A DNA stretch of 64,000 nt from Pseudomonas sp. CHM02. GTDB lineage: Bacteria > Pseudomonadota > Gammaproteobacteria > Pseudomonadales > Pseudomonadaceae. Shown piece by piece: positions 1 to 8,384 of the stretch. The notes under the pieces were generated by a model. That model saw only the letters and a program-made list of their open reading frames with translations. It was not told the origin of the DNA and made no database searches. The stretch covers positions 35,998-99,997 of the forward strand of contig NZ_JFCA01000030.1 in NCBI RefSeq assembly GCF_000612585.1, given 5' to 3'. Each line of letters starts with the position of its first letter. Positions within the stretch are counted from its first letter, which is position 1. The position numbers and the translations under genes are program-made.

Positions 1-768
1 ACCTGGCTGGGTGTGCCCTTGTTCGAACGCCTGCCGCGCCAAGTGCGCCTGACCGAAGGCGGCGAGCGGCTGTTCCACAGCCTGCACGGCGCGCTGCTGG
101 ATGTTGCGCAAAGCCTCGACACCTTGCGTCCGCAACGCAGCGCCGGCCACCTCACCGTATCGACCACCCCGGCGTTTGCAGCCTTGTGGCTGGTGCCACG
201 CCTGGGTCGCTTCTACGCCGCCAACCCGGACATAAACCTGCGCCTGGACACCCAGTGCGAGGTGGTCGACCTGCAACAGGACGCCAGCATCGATCTGGTG
301 ATCCGCTACAGCCTCGGCGATTACCCCAACCTGTATGGCCAGTGCCTGTTCGATGAATGCTTTGCCGTGTACGGCTCCCCCGAACAGGTGGCGCTGGCCG
401 GCACTCGGGTGCCCACGCTGATCAGCGTACGCTGGCACAACTCCGAGCTTTACGCCCTGGGTTGGCAGGCTTGGTGCGAGAAAGCCGGCGAGCATTGGCT
501 GCAGCACGCGCCGCCCCTGCGTGAATACGATGAGGAACATTACGCCCTGCAAGCGGCGATCGCCGGCCAGGGCCTGGTGCTGGCGAGCAATATCCTCGTG
601 TCGGAAAGCGTCGCCAGCGGCTTGCTGGTGCCGTACCGCCCGCAGATCAGCGTGGACGGCGCGGGTTACAGCGCCCTTTGTGTGCCCGGTCGCGAACGCC
701 ATCCGCCCGTGAAAGCGTTTTTCCAATGGGTACAGGAGGAGGCGAAGCTGTCCGCTGAAATCCGATAA
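1..768 (+). CDS. LysR-type transcriptional regulator, C-terminal part (5' end outside window)
   Basis: The reading frame is open from base 1 (T-W-L-G-V-P-L-F-E-R...) to the TAA at 766-768, so the gene starts upstream of the window; the GTG at 13 is internal. The first residues match the end of a LysR winged-helix domain, where 'LGxxLFER' is followed by 'RLTEGGERL'. The remaining 230 or so residues form the two-lobed periplasmic-binding-like effector domain (GHLTVSTTPAFAALWLVPRL onward), closest in style to the GcvA branch. The target and inducer cannot be told because the N-terminus and divergent neighbour are missing. It ends 88 bases before a ferritin-like gene on the same strand. Confidence 0.9.
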   Translation, partial: TWLGVPLFERLPRQVRLTEGGERLFHSLHGALLDVAQSLDTLRPQRSAGHLTVSTTPAFAALWLVPRLGRFYAANPDINLRLDTQCEVVDLQQDASIDLVIRYSLGDYPNLYGQCLFDECFAVYGSPEQVALAGTRVPTLISVRWHNSELYALGWQAWCEKAGEHWLQHAPPLREYDEEHYALQAAIAGQGLVLASNILVSESVASGLLVPYRPQISVDGAGYSALCVPGRERHPPVKAFFQWVQEEAKLSAEIR

Positions 769-856
769 AACTTTTTGCGTTGCCTGGGACTCACAACTTG
801 GAGCGATCACGCCGGCAGAGCGTGGCGCAAAACCGGATTAGCCCCAGGAGATTGAG

Positions 857-1387
857 ATGACTGAAGCAAACTTGACTGACGTTGCGACCCTGCGCAGCCG
901 CGCCCGCCAGAACGTCGAAAACGGTGCCGTGACCGAGGGCTACGACGCCGACCGCGAAGAGATCATTCGCCTGCTCAACGCCTCGCTGGCCACCGAACTG
1001 GTCTGCGTACTGCGCTACAAGCGCCACTACTTCATGGCCAGCGGCGTCAAGGCACAGATCGCCGCCGAGGAATTCCTCGAGCATGCCACCCAGGAAGCCG
1101 AACACGCCGACAAGCTTGCCGAGCGCATCGTGCAGTTGGGCGGTGAGCCGGAGTTCAACCCGGATCTGCTGTCGAAAAACTCCCACGCTCAATACGTGGC
1201 AGGCGACTCGTTGAAAGAGATGGTCTACGAAGACCTGGTGGCCGAGCGCATTGCCGTGGACAGCTACCGCGAAATCATCCAGTACATCGGCGATAAAGAC
1301 CCGACCACTCGCCGCCTCTTCGAAGAAATCCTGGCCCAGGAAGAAGAGCACGCCGACGACATGGCCGACATCCTCGAAAGCCTGTAA
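857..1387 (+). CDS. ferritin-like / bacterioferritin-family di-iron protein
   Basis: This 176-residue, all-helical protein carries the paired ferritin-like iron-binding motifs: E47 in ATELV, E80-x-x-H83, E130 in VAER and E162-x-x-H165. That pattern gives a four-helix bundle able to hold two irons, consistent with iron storage or peroxide detoxification in the cytoplasm. The family includes bacterioferritins and Dps-related proteins, and I cannot decide between them; there is no obvious methionine placed for inter-subunit haem. The ATG at 857 is preceded by an AGGAG at about 847-851. A REP palindrome follows 15 bases after the stop. It stands alone, without a bfd or other iron gene beside it. 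Confidence 0.85.
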   Translation: MTEANLTDVATLRSRARQNVENGAVTEGYDADREEIIRLLNASLATELVCVLRYKRHYFMASGVKAQIAAEEFLEHATQEAEHADKLAERIVQLGGEPEFNPDLLSKNSHAQYVAGDSLKEMVYEDLVAERIAVDSYREIIQYIGDKDPTTRRLFEEILAQEEEHADDMADILESL

Positions 1388-1402
1388 CCCCGCAATACCC
1401 AA

Positions 1403-1478
1403 GGAGCCGGCTTGCCGGCGATGGCGGCCTCACGATCTCGACAGAGTTCAAGGGCCTCATCGCCGGCAAGCCGGCTCC
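1403..1478. repeat. REP doublet (REPIN), GGAGCCGGCTTGCCGGCGAT type
   Basis: Two inverted copies (1403-1423 and 1458-1478) of the GGAGCCGGCTTGCCGGCGAT element flank about 34 bases. It lies between the convergent ferritin-like and AsmA genes, a usual location for REPINs in fluorescent pseudomonads. Confidence 0.9.
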
Positions 1479-1495
1479 TGCGTTTTCGTGACCGA

Positions 1496-3565
1496 TCAAC
1501 CTTTTACGGTTTTCGGCGCCTTGCCTTCCTTCATCTGTTGCAGCAACGGTGCGCACTCATTGGGCTCGCCGCCGCTTGGCGCAACCAGTGCCAGCAACCC
1601 GGCAGCCGGGCCGGCGATCACACCCAGCGCCACCATGCCCGCGCCACGCAGCGCCAGGGGAATGGCTTTCACACCGGCATTCGGCTTGATGAACGGCCCA
1701 TTGACGTACAGCGGTGAACGCAGCGAGAACAGGCGGAAGCCTTTCGACTCCGGGGTGATGGTCAGGTCCAACTGCTCCGTGGCCATATTCGCGGTGCCAT
1801 CGATGTAGATGATGGCGTTCTCGGTATCGAACACAAACAACCGCGACGTCGCCAGGCCGGTCTTGATCCCGAAGTCCGCCGCCGCACAGTTGATCTTCAC
1901 TTCCTTGTCGCCAAACAGGCGGCCTACCACGTAGTTGCCGACATTGAGCCCGGCGATTTCCATCAGGCCACGGCTGATGGCACCGTCGTTGATCAGCATC
2001 TTCAGGTCACCGTTGGACGTGCCCAGCAGCGCCGCCACGGAGTTGCCGCGACCGGAAATGTCAGCGTCGCCGTTGAGTTCTCCGAAACTGGTTTTCATCG
2101 GTTCGAAGGTCGGGAACAACTGCTTGAGCTTGAAGTTGCGCGCGGTGAGCTTGGCGCGGCCTTCCATCGGCACGGTGCGGCCGTTCAGGCGAATCTGCGC
2201 ATCCAGCTTGCCACCGGCCACGCCGAACCGCAGGGGCTCCAGGCTCAGTTCACCGTCATTGAGCACCAGGTGGGTATAGAGGTCGGTGAAGGGCAACTCG
2301 GCACTGTGGACGATGCGCTTGCCGGTGAATTCCACATCGGCATCCATGACGCGCCAGCGCTCGGTGCGGAATTCTTCCACCGGCAAGACTTTGGTCGCCG
2401 GTTGCTTGCTGTCGCCGCCACGAGCTTTTTGCTTGGCATTGGAGTCGGCGCCGATCAGCGGCGCGAGGTCGGTCATCAGCAGTTGGTTGGACACCAGCGC
2501 ACCACTGAGCTTGGGTCGAGGCTGGCTGGCGACGTAGGCGAGGTTGCCGTGGATATCGCTGTTGCCGATCTTGCCGTTGAAGTTCTCATAGCTGAACGAG
2601 GCGCCATTGGCTTCGTGCAGTTTGGCGATCAGGTGGCCGTCGGTGGAGTAGGCCGGCGAATCCGGCAGAGTCACGCCAGTCAGTGGGTAGAGGTTCCCCA
2701 GGCTGGTACCGGCGAGTTTCAGGCGCAGATCCAGGGCACCGAGGTTGAGGGGATCCGTGAGCGTGCCGGCCAGGGCGATGCTGGTGTCAGCGATCTTGAC
2801 TTGAACCTGCAACGGGAACGGTTTGGCCGCATCCTGCAAGGCCAGCAGGCCGCCGATCTTGCCGCTGCCGTCGAGTTTCTGGCCATGGTACTGGCCTTTG
2901 ACCTTGAGGCCGAACGCGTAGTCCTGGGGTGCCGAGCCTTTCTCCAGCGCCTTCCTGGCATCGGCGTCGCCGACGATTTCGCCGAACGGAACAGGCTTGC
3001 CCAGTGGATCGATGATCACATCCAGTTGGGTCTTGAGGGTTTGGTCGTCGAGGGTCACGTGCCCCTTGTCGAAGCCGATGGCACCGATGTCTACCGCCCA
3101 GCTGGAGGGCTCGGCATTCGGGTCCTTGGGGTCGAACGTGAACGTCCAGTTGGCGCGGCCGTCGGCCAGGCGCTGCAATTGTGCGCTCGGCTCGGTGAGG
3201 TCGATGCGCGGAATCACCACACGCTGCACCAGGAGCGCCAGGGGTGAAATACGCAGTTCGACCTTTTTGAGGGTGACCATCTGCGGGTTTTTCGACCAGT
3301 CGGGGTTGCCCAGCGTCAGGTCTTCGGCAATCACATGGGGCCATGGCACCCAGGCGCGCCATCCACCTTCATCGGGCTCACGCGCCCACACCACCGCCAG
3401 GTTGCCATTGATGGCAAACGGTCGATGCAGCTCTTCGGAAACCTTGGCATTGATCGGCGGCTTGATGCGGTTCCAGTCAAAGAACACCAGCACCACGACC
3501 ACCACGGCGATTAACAGAACGAAGCTGGCGCAGCTCCAAGCGATGATTTTACGAGTGCGCGTCAT
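1496..3565 (-). CDS. AsmA family protein
   Basis: The 689-residue protein begins with a short basic stretch and one hydrophobic helix (about residues 8-29), followed by a very long beta-rich region facing the periplasm. AsmA-like signatures are present: an early 'NRIKPPINAKVSEELHRPF' segment, 'LTLGNPDWS', repeated beta-strand modules, and a C-terminal 'GDLKMLINDGAI' and 'LDLTITPESKGFRLFSLRSPLYVNGPF' block. AsmA relatives are inner-membrane-anchored proteins now thought to help move phospholipid towards the outer membrane; the role of this paralogue is inferred only from the family. The ATG at 3565 has AGGAG eleven bases upstream. It is transcribed alone, convergent with the ferritin-like gene. 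Confidence 0.88.
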   Translation of the reverse strand: MTRTRKIIAWSCASFVLLIAVVVVVLVFFDWNRIKPPINAKVSEELHRPFAINGNLAVVWAREPDEGGWRAWVPWPHVIAEDLTLGNPDWSKNPQMVTLKKVELRISPLALLVQRVVIPRIDLTEPSAQLQRLADGRANWTFTFDPKDPNAEPSSWAVDIGAIGFDKGHVTLDDQTLKTQLDVIIDPLGKPVPFGEIVGDADARKALEKGSAPQDYAFGLKVKGQYHGQKLDGSGKIGGLLALQDAAKPFPLQVQVKIADTSIALAGTLTDPLNLGALDLRLKLAGTSLGNLYPLTGVTLPDSPAYSTDGHLIAKLHEANGASFSYENFNGKIGNSDIHGNLAYVASQPRPKLSGALVSNQLLMTDLAPLIGADSNAKQKARGGDSKQPATKVLPVEEFRTERWRVMDADVEFTGKRIVHSAELPFTDLYTHLVLNDGELSLEPLRFGVAGGKLDAQIRLNGRTVPMEGRAKLTARNFKLKQLFPTFEPMKTSFGELNGDADISGRGNSVAALLGTSNGDLKMLINDGAISRGLMEIAGLNVGNYVVGRLFGDKEVKINCAAADFGIKTGLATSRLFVFDTENAIIYIDGTANMATEQLDLTITPESKGFRLFSLRSPLYVNGPFIKPNAGVKAIPLALRGAGMVALGVIAGPAAGLLALVAPSGGEPNECAPLLQQMKEGKAPKTVKG

Positions 3566-3921
3566 TGCACAGGACTCCTGAATACGACTGGCTGTGACAG
3601 CCTTTAAGGACAGCTTATAGAACTACGACTGGCAAACCGCACGGGGGTTTAACCCGATCCCCGAATTGCCTGGAAAAACTTCAATTCCTGACCACTCCGA
3701 CAGTTTCCATCCGTCACGGCGCACCAATGTTACCCACGTACGTGTCGAAAATACCCACCCCGGTGCAAAACCGCGTGCTTGAGAGGCCCGTTCTAGAGCC
3801 TTCGCCTAGAACAATCAATTCTGTTGATTATTACCATTGTGTTTATGAACTTTTATATCGACTTATCGAGAGTAGCATTAGCTCTGTACCCACTTTATCG
3901 CCCTCCCAAGGAGCAACCATC
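3566..3921. other. intergenic region between divergent asmA-like gene and repeat-protein gene
   Basis: This 356-base stretch carries no convincing gene. It holds the divergent control regions of both neighbours. Two small perfect inverted repeats sit side by side: TTCTAG/CTAGAA at 3791-3811 and AATCAA/TTGATT at 3813-3829. A weak sigma-70-like pair for the rightward gene is TTACCA (3831-3836) and TATATC (3854-3859), 17 bases apart. The local base composition is clearly more AT-rich than the flanking genes. Confidence 0.4.
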
Positions 3922-4371
3922 ATGAAACGCCAAGTACTCGCTACCGTCCTGTTGTCCGTCCTGGCCTCCAGTGCCTTTGCACTGCCAGCCTCCGAACAGG
4001 CCACCCCACAAGTCAAAGCCGACGCCGTTCATTTCAACCAGACCCTGGCCCGCAGCGGTTCGCAAGAAGAAGAGAACCGTGACTATGCCAAAGGCGTTGC
4101 TGAAAACGGTTCGGAACAAGCCAACAAACGCGCTTACACCGAAGGCCTGACCGAAAACGGCCGCGACCGCCTGGAACAGAAAGGCCTGGTTGAAGGTGGT
4201 GCTGATCGCCTGCTGGAACGCAATGCTGTCGCCGAAGGCGGCCGTGATCGCCTGGAACAGAAAGGTCTGGTTGAAGGCGGTGCTGAACAAGCCAACAAAC
4301 GCGCCTACACCGAAGGTGTTGCCGAAGGCGGTTCTGACCGTCTGCAAGAACTGCATCAAGCACAGAGCTAA
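3922..4371 (+). CDS. small exported protein with six Glu-Gly-Gly repeats (often labelled 'phage infection protein')
   Basis: The 149-residue precursor has a classic signal peptide (basic start, hydrophobic core, cleavage after AFA near residue 20). Residues 58-145 are six tandem units of the form G-V/L-x-E-G/N-G-x-D/E-R/Q, with lengths of about 17, 13, 14, 13, 17 and 14 residues, so the long units containing EQANKRAYTE bracket the short ones. The mature protein is highly charged and predicted to be periplasmic or secreted. Similar small proteins in Pseudomonas carry the label 'phage infection protein', for which I know of no firm experimental basis. The ATG at 3922 is supported by AAGGAG at 3908-3913 and by the signal peptide; an in-frame opening further upstream is rejected. 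A strong terminator follows. Confidence 0.75.
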   Translation: MKRQVLATVLLSVLASSAFALPASEQATPQVKADAVHFNQTLARSGSQEEENRDYAKGVAENGSEQANKRAYTEGLTENGRDRLEQKGLVEGGADRLLERNAVAEGGRDRLEQKGLVEGGAEQANKRAYTEGVAEGGSDRLQELHQAQS

Positions 4372-4390
4372 CCCCGTGGTGGCCCAGAAA

Positions 4391-4420
4391 AAAGCCCGAT
4401 CCTTCGATCGGGCTTTTGAC
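4391..4420 (+). terminator. Rho-independent terminator after the repeat-protein gene
   Basis: A perfect nine-base stem, AAGCCCGAT (4392-4400) with ATCGGGCTT (4407-4415), closes a CCTTCG loop and is followed by T-rich sequence. Confidence 0.85.
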
Positions 4421-4481
4421 TTTTTGTAGCACCTGGCACGACTCCCCTTCCATCAGCCCCACACCTGGACCTGTACAGCCA

Positions 4482-4497
4482 CCGTCAAGTTCGACGG
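4482..4497. promoter_or_regulatory. inverted repeat upstream of the DesT-like gene (possible autoregulatory operator)
   Basis: CCGTC-AAGTTC-GACGG is a perfect 5-6-5 inverted repeat about 60 bases before the regulator's ATG. TetR-family repressors commonly bind palindromes near their own promoter. The sequence does not obviously match a DesT or FabR site I remember, so the operator role is a guess. Confidence 0.25.
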
Positions 4498-4555
4498 CCA
4501 CAGAGCTGTTTTGCTAGAGTGCATCGCTGTACTTGCCGACAAAGCCCGCCCGCCA

Positions 4556-5188
4556 ATGCTGCCCCGCGCCGAACAGAAGCAACAGACCCGCCTCGCCCTG
4601 ATGGACGCAGCCCGCCATCTGATGGAGTGTGGCCGTGGGTTTGGCAGCCTGAGCCTGCGCGAAGTGGCGAAGACGGCTGGCATCGTGCCCACCGGTTTCT
4701 ATCGCCATTTTGCCGACATGGATCAGCTCGGGCTGGTGTTGGTGAGCGAGGTAGGCCAGACCTTCCGCGCCACGATCCGCCTGGTGCGCCATAACGAATT
4801 CGTGATGGGCGGCATTATCGATGCCTCCGTGCGGATCTTCCTGGATGTGGTCTCGGCCAACCGTTCGCAGTTCCTGTTCCTGGCCCGCGAGCAATACGGC
4901 GGCTGCCTGGCCGTGCGACAGGCCATCGGTGCGTTGCGCGAAGACATCACCCGAGACCTGGCGGCGGACCTGACCTTCATGCCCAAACTGCAGCACCTGG
5001 ATGCCGAAGGCTTGCACGTGATGGCCGACCTGATCGTCAAAAGTGTGTTCGCCACCCTTCCCGACATCATTGACCCGCCAGCCCAGGCCCTGCCCGACCA
5101 TCTCACGCCCCAGGCGAAAATCACCCAGCAATTGCGCTTCATTTTTATCGGCCTGAAGCACTGGCAAGGCCTGGGCAGCACCGAATAA
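4556..5188 (+). CDS. desT: TetR-family repressor, DesT/FabR-like regulator of unsaturated fatty acid synthesis
   Basis: The 210-residue protein has the TetR helix-turn-helix at about residues 33-52 (SLREVAKTAGIVPTGFYRHF) and the family opening 'LPRAEQKQQTR'. This closely resembles P. aeruginosa DesT, which senses the saturated/unsaturated acyl-CoA ratio and represses the acyl-CoA desaturase genes desCB. The next metabolic genes are ureEFG, as in the P. aeruginosa locus, which supports orthology. The start at 4556 is chosen because the family begins MLPRAEQK; the upstream TTG at 4511 would add 15 unrelated residues. No desaturase gene is adjacent here, so its targets must lie elsewhere. Confidence 0.72.
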   Translation: MLPRAEQKQQTRLALMDAARHLMECGRGFGSLSLREVAKTAGIVPTGFYRHFADMDQLGLVLVSEVGQTFRATIRLVRHNEFVMGGIIDASVRIFLDVVSANRSQFLFLAREQYGGCLAVRQAIGALREDITRDLAADLTFMPKLQHLDAEGLHVMADLIVKSVFATLPDIIDPPAQALPDHLTPQAKITQQLRFIFIGLKHWQGLGSTE

Positions 5189-5193
5189 CGCCA

Positions 5194-5691
5194 TCACCCC
5201 GACGTGTGAAAACGCTTGGCCGTGGTGTAATGCCTGTTCCAGTAACTGTTGCTCAACGAGTCGATGCGGATGTGCTTGCCCGTGCGCGGCGAATGGATGA
5301 ATTGTCCCCCGCCTATATAAAGGCCCACATGGCTGACCTGGCCGCGCCCGTTACCTTTGAAAAACACCGCATCGCCAGGCTTGAGCGCACTGCGCTGGAC
5401 GGTCGCCGCCGTCGATCGGTGCATCGCGGCCGTGGTGCGCGGTATCTGGATGTTGGCTTCGGTCTTGAACAGATAGACCAGGAAACTGCTGCAATCGAAG
5501 CCCTGATCCGCTGAGGTGCCGCCCCATTTGTAAGGCGTACCCAGCAGTTCGTGGGCGCGGTCGATTACATCATTGATAGACGCTTCTTTCAGTGAGGCGG
5601 TGAATGAGGCGTGAGACTGTAGATTGGCCGAGGCCGATGACAACGCAAAAGACAGGCTGGCAATAAACAGATAACAAAGTGACTTGAACAT
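5194..5691 (-). CDS. NlpC/P60-family peptidoglycan hydrolase (exported)
   Basis: This 165-residue protein has a signal peptide (hydrophobic residues 4-22) and an NlpC/P60 cysteine peptidase domain. The catalytic set is clear: C67 in FDCSSF, H121 in VSHVGLYIG and H133 in QFIHSP. Such enzymes cut the D-Glu-to-diaminopimelate bond of stem peptides and help remodel the wall. The 'GTPYKWGGTS' lead-in is typical of Spr/MepS-type endopeptidases, but there is no lipobox cysteine at the cleavage site, so a soluble periplasmic or secreted form is likely. It is convergent with the DesT-like gene, with only 5 bases between the stops. Confidence 0.88.
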   Translation of the reverse strand: MFKSLCYLFIASLSFALSSASANLQSHASFTASLKEASINDVIDRAHELLGTPYKWGGTSADQGFDCSSFLVYLFKTEANIQIPRTTAAMHRSTAATVQRSALKPGDAVFFKGNGRGQVSHVGLYIGGGQFIHSPRTGKHIRIDSLSNSYWNRHYTTAKRFHTSG

Positions 5692-5968
5692 GATGAACGT
5701 CGCAGTGGATTAAACACGGCGCACAGACTAATGACCTCGCAGGTAACTTGATGAACGCCTTTTCCTTACGCCATGTAGGCGAAATCCGAAAACGCCCACC
5801 GCATGTGCAACAAGCAATACCTCGCACCATTTTGGCGCACTCAAGTCATTTCCCCTCGCCCTGTTTAGTGGCGCTTCCCCACATGCCTACAGGCAATTCC
5901 TACTCCCCATCGAGGTTGGCAAGCCCCTTGCTCTAGGTGTTTCATCGCTCATAGCTGGAAGCTTCCTG

Positions 5969-6469
5969 ATGCTGGTGATCCACCGCCGAATCGCCCCCCA
6001 AGCCCACTGGGCCGCCGAGTTGCTGCTGAATTTCGAAGCACGCAGCAAAAGCCGCCTGCGCTGTTTCAGTGCCGACGGTGAAGACGTCGGCCTTTTCCTG
6101 GAGCGTGGCCAGCCACCGCTGCACGATGGCGAATTCCTGCAAGCTGAAGACGGACGCGTCGTACGTGTGTGCGCTCGGCCTGAACAACTGCTGCACGTGA
6201 CCTGCAGCAGTGCATTTGAACTGACTCGCGCGGCGTATCACTTGGGCAACCGCCATGTGGCACTGCAAGTCGGAGACGGCTGGCTGCGCCTGCTCGATGA
6301 CTATGTGCTCAAGGCCATGCTCGAACAGTTGGGTGCGCAGACGGAAACCATCGAGGCGCCGTTCCAGCCGGAGCATGGTGCCTACGGCGGCGGTCACCAT
6401 CATTCTCGCCATGGCGATGAAGACTTCAACTACCCGCCCAAGCTGCACCAGTTCGGCGTGCGTCTATGA
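5969..6469 (+). CDS. ureE: urease accessory protein, nickel metallochaperone UreE
   Basis: The 166-residue protein has the UreE peptide-binding N-terminal half and metal-binding C-terminal half (HVTCSSAFELTRAAYHLGNRH, 'DDYVLKAMLEQLGA'). It ends in a histidine-rich tail, GGHHHSRHGDED, characteristic of nickel-storing UreE proteins. It delivers nickel to the UreG-UreF-UreH complex for insertion into apo-urease. The ATG at 5969 lacks a strong ribosome site but fits the family start. Its stop overlaps the ureF ATG by four bases (ATGA at 6466-6469), so the two are translationally coupled. The 277 bases upstream show nothing I recognise. Confidence 0.95.
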   Translation: MLVIHRRIAPQAHWAAELLLNFEARSKSRLRCFSADGEDVGLFLERGQPPLHDGEFLQAEDGRVVRVCARPEQLLHVTCSSAFELTRAAYHLGNRHVALQVGDGWLRLLDDYVLKAMLEQLGAQTETIEAPFQPEHGAYGGGHHHSRHGDEDFNYPPKLHQFGVRL

Positions 6470-7140
6470 ACCCAGCCTGGGCGCTGCTGCGTCTGGCCAG
6501 TCCGCAATTGCCGATTGGCGGCTACAGCTATTCCCAGGGCCTGGAAATGGCGGTGGAGAACGGCCGTGTCGCTGACGCCGCCAGTGCACGACGCTGGATC
6601 AGCGATCAGTTGCTGCTCAACCTTGCGCGTTTCGAGGCACCGCTGCTGCTCGCCCATTGCCAGGCCGCCGTGGACGCGGATTGGTCGCGCCTGGCGCAGC
6701 TGTGCGAAGAACACCGCGCCAGCCGCGAGACCCGTGAGCTGTATCAGGAGAGCCGGCAGATGGGCTATTCCCTGCAACAATTGCTCAACGGCCTGCCGGA
6801 ATTGGACGACGCCGCGCGCGACTTCCTCGCACAAAACCCCGAGCCTCATCTGGCCCTGGGCTGGGCCCTCGCCGCCCGCGCCTGGGGCATCAGCCCCGCC
6901 GATGCCCTCGCCGCGTGGCTGTGGAGCTGGCTGGAAAACCAACTGGCCGTACTGATGAAAACCCTGCCGTTGGGCCAGCAAGCCGCCCAGCGCCTGACCA
7001 GCGAACTGCTGCCGCTGTTGCAACAAGCCCAGCAGGATGCCAGCCGCATCGACCCCACCCCTTTCGGCAGCGCCGCGTTTGGCCTGTCCCTGGCGAGCAT
7101 GGCCCACGAGCGCCAGTACAGCCGCCTGTTCCGTTCCTAG
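6466..7140 (+). CDS. ureF: urease accessory protein UreF
   Basis: This 224-residue helical protein has the UreF signature 'RLASPQLPIGGYSYSQGLEMAVENGRV' near its N-terminus and 'LALGWALAARAWGI' in the middle. UreF works with UreH/UreD and UreG as a gate for nickel and carbamylation during urease maturation and controls UreG GTP hydrolysis. It overlaps ureE by four bases and ends 10 bases before ureG, so the three genes form one transcript. The length is normal for Pseudomonas UreF. Confidence 0.95.
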   Translation: MNPAWALLRLASPQLPIGGYSYSQGLEMAVENGRVADAASARRWISDQLLLNLARFEAPLLLAHCQAAVDADWSRLAQLCEEHRASRETRELYQESRQMGYSLQQLLNGLPELDDAARDFLAQNPEPHLALGWALAARAWGISPADALAAWLWSWLENQLAVLMKTLPLGQQAAQRLTSELLPLLQQAQQDASRIDPTPFGSAAFGLSLASMAHERQYSRLFRS

Positions 7141-7150
7141 GAGAAGCACA

Positions 7151-7765
7151 ATGAACACACAACCCCTGCGTGTCGGCATCGGCGGCCCGGTCGGCTCCGG
7201 CAAGACCGCCCTGACCCTGGCCCTGTGCCTCGCGCTGCGCGATCGCTACAACCTGGCCGTGGTCACCAACGATATCTACACCCGCGAAGACGCCGACTTC
7301 CTGGTACGCAACCAGGCCCTGGCGCCGGAACGCATCATCGGCGTGGAAACCGGCGGCTGCCCGCACACGGCGATTCGTGAAGACGCCTCGATCAACCTGG
7401 AGGCGGTGGACCAACTCAACCGCCGCTTTCCCGGCCTGGACCTGATCCTGGTGGAGTCCGGCGGCGACAACCTGTCGGCGACCTTCAGCCCGGAACTGTC
7501 CGACCTGACCATCTACGTGATCGACGTGTCCGCCGGCGACAAGCTGCCGCGCAAGGGCGGGCCTGGCATTTGCAAATCCGACCTGCTGGTGATCAACAAG
7601 ATCGACCTGGCACCGCTGGTCGGCGCTTCGCTGGAGCTGATGAACAGCGACACCCAGCGCATGCGCAACGGTAAACCCTTTGTGTTCAGCAACCAGAAAA
7701 CCGGTGTCGGCCTGGATGACATCGTCGCCTTCATCGAACGCCAAGGCTTGCTGACCGCCGCCTGA
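7151..7765 (+). CDS. ureG: urease accessory GTPase UreG
   Basis: The 204-residue SIMIBI-class GTPase has a P-loop GPVGSGKT at residues 11-18, the nickel-binding C-P-H motif in ETGGCPHTAIRED, and a guanine-specificity NKID. UreG couples GTP hydrolysis to nickel delivery into urease. The ATG at 7151 is preceded by AGGAG overlapping the ureF stop; an in-frame extension further upstream would run through ureF and is rejected. hupE follows 22 bases downstream. Confidence 0.96.
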   Translation: MNTQPLRVGIGGPVGSGKTALTLALCLALRDRYNLAVVTNDIYTREDADFLVRNQALAPERIIGVETGGCPHTAIREDASINLEAVDQLNRRFPGLDLILVESGGDNLSATFSPELSDLTIYVIDVSAGDKLPRKGGPGICKSDLLVINKIDLAPLVGASLELMNSDTQRMRNGKPFVFSNQKTGVGLDDIVAFIERQGLLTAA

Positions 7766-7787
7766 TCACCCCATAAGGAACCTGTCC

Positions 7788-8360
7788 ATGAGCCTCAAGA
7801 AACTCTTCACCGCCGCGGCCCTGCTGCTGGCCCCTGCCCTGGCCTTCGCTCACCCGGGCCACGGCGACAACGGCCTGGTGGCCGGCATCAGCCATCCCCT
7901 GAGCGGCATCGACCACTTGCTGGCCATGGTGGCCGTCGGCTTGTGGGCCGCCCAACAAAAAGGCGCCGCGCGCTGGGCACTGCCGTGCACCTTCGTGGGC
8001 ACCATGCTGGTGGGCGGCGTGCTGGGTTTTGAAGGCCTGGAATTGCCGGCGCTGGAAAGCGGGATTGCCGCGTCGGTGCTGGCGCTGGGCTTGGCGGTGG
8101 CACTGGCGGTGCGTCCACCGTTGTTCGTGGCCGTCGGGGCGACGGCCTTGTTTGCGCTGTTCCATGGTGTGGCCCACGGCCTTGAGCTGCCGGACATGTC
8201 CAGCCCTTGGGCGTATGCGGCGGGGTTTGTCGGTGCAACGGCGGTGCTGCACGCGGCCGGTTATGCCGTGGTGCGCTTCCTGCCAGCCGCAGCGGCGCCG
8301 TTGGTGCGGATTGCGGGCGCGGCTTCGGCGGCGACTGGGGTGTGGTTGCTCGCGGGCTGA
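7788..8360 (+). CDS. HupE/UreJ family nickel transport protein
   Basis: The 190-residue membrane protein has a signal peptide (cleavage after AFA, exposing HPGHGD) and about six hydrophobic helices. Histidine motifs typical of HupE/UreJ are present: HPGHGD at the new N-terminus, HPLSGIDHLLAM in the first helix, and FHGVAHG in the middle. The family is thought to let nickel or cobalt into the cell or periplasm, and members travel with hydrogenase or urease genes. It lies 22 bases after ureG with AAGGAA as the ribosome site, so it probably completes a nickel-handling operon. A REPIN lies downstream. Confidence 0.9.
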   Translation: MSLKKLFTAAALLLAPALAFAHPGHGDNGLVAGISHPLSGIDHLLAMVAVGLWAAQQKGAARWALPCTFVGTMLVGGVLGFEGLELPALESGIAASVLALGLAVALAVRPPLFVAVGATALFALFHGVAHGLELPDMSSPWAYAAGFVGATAVLHAAGYAVVRFLPAAAAPLVRIAGAASAATGVWLLAG

Positions 8361-8384
8361 GTGATGTTGCGCTTTTACGGGCCT

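Noticed and set aside
3727..3921. N-terminal extension of the repeat protein to 3727
   Set aside because: The signal peptide and AAGGAG ribosome site place the start at 3922; the extension is AT-rich intergenic sequence.
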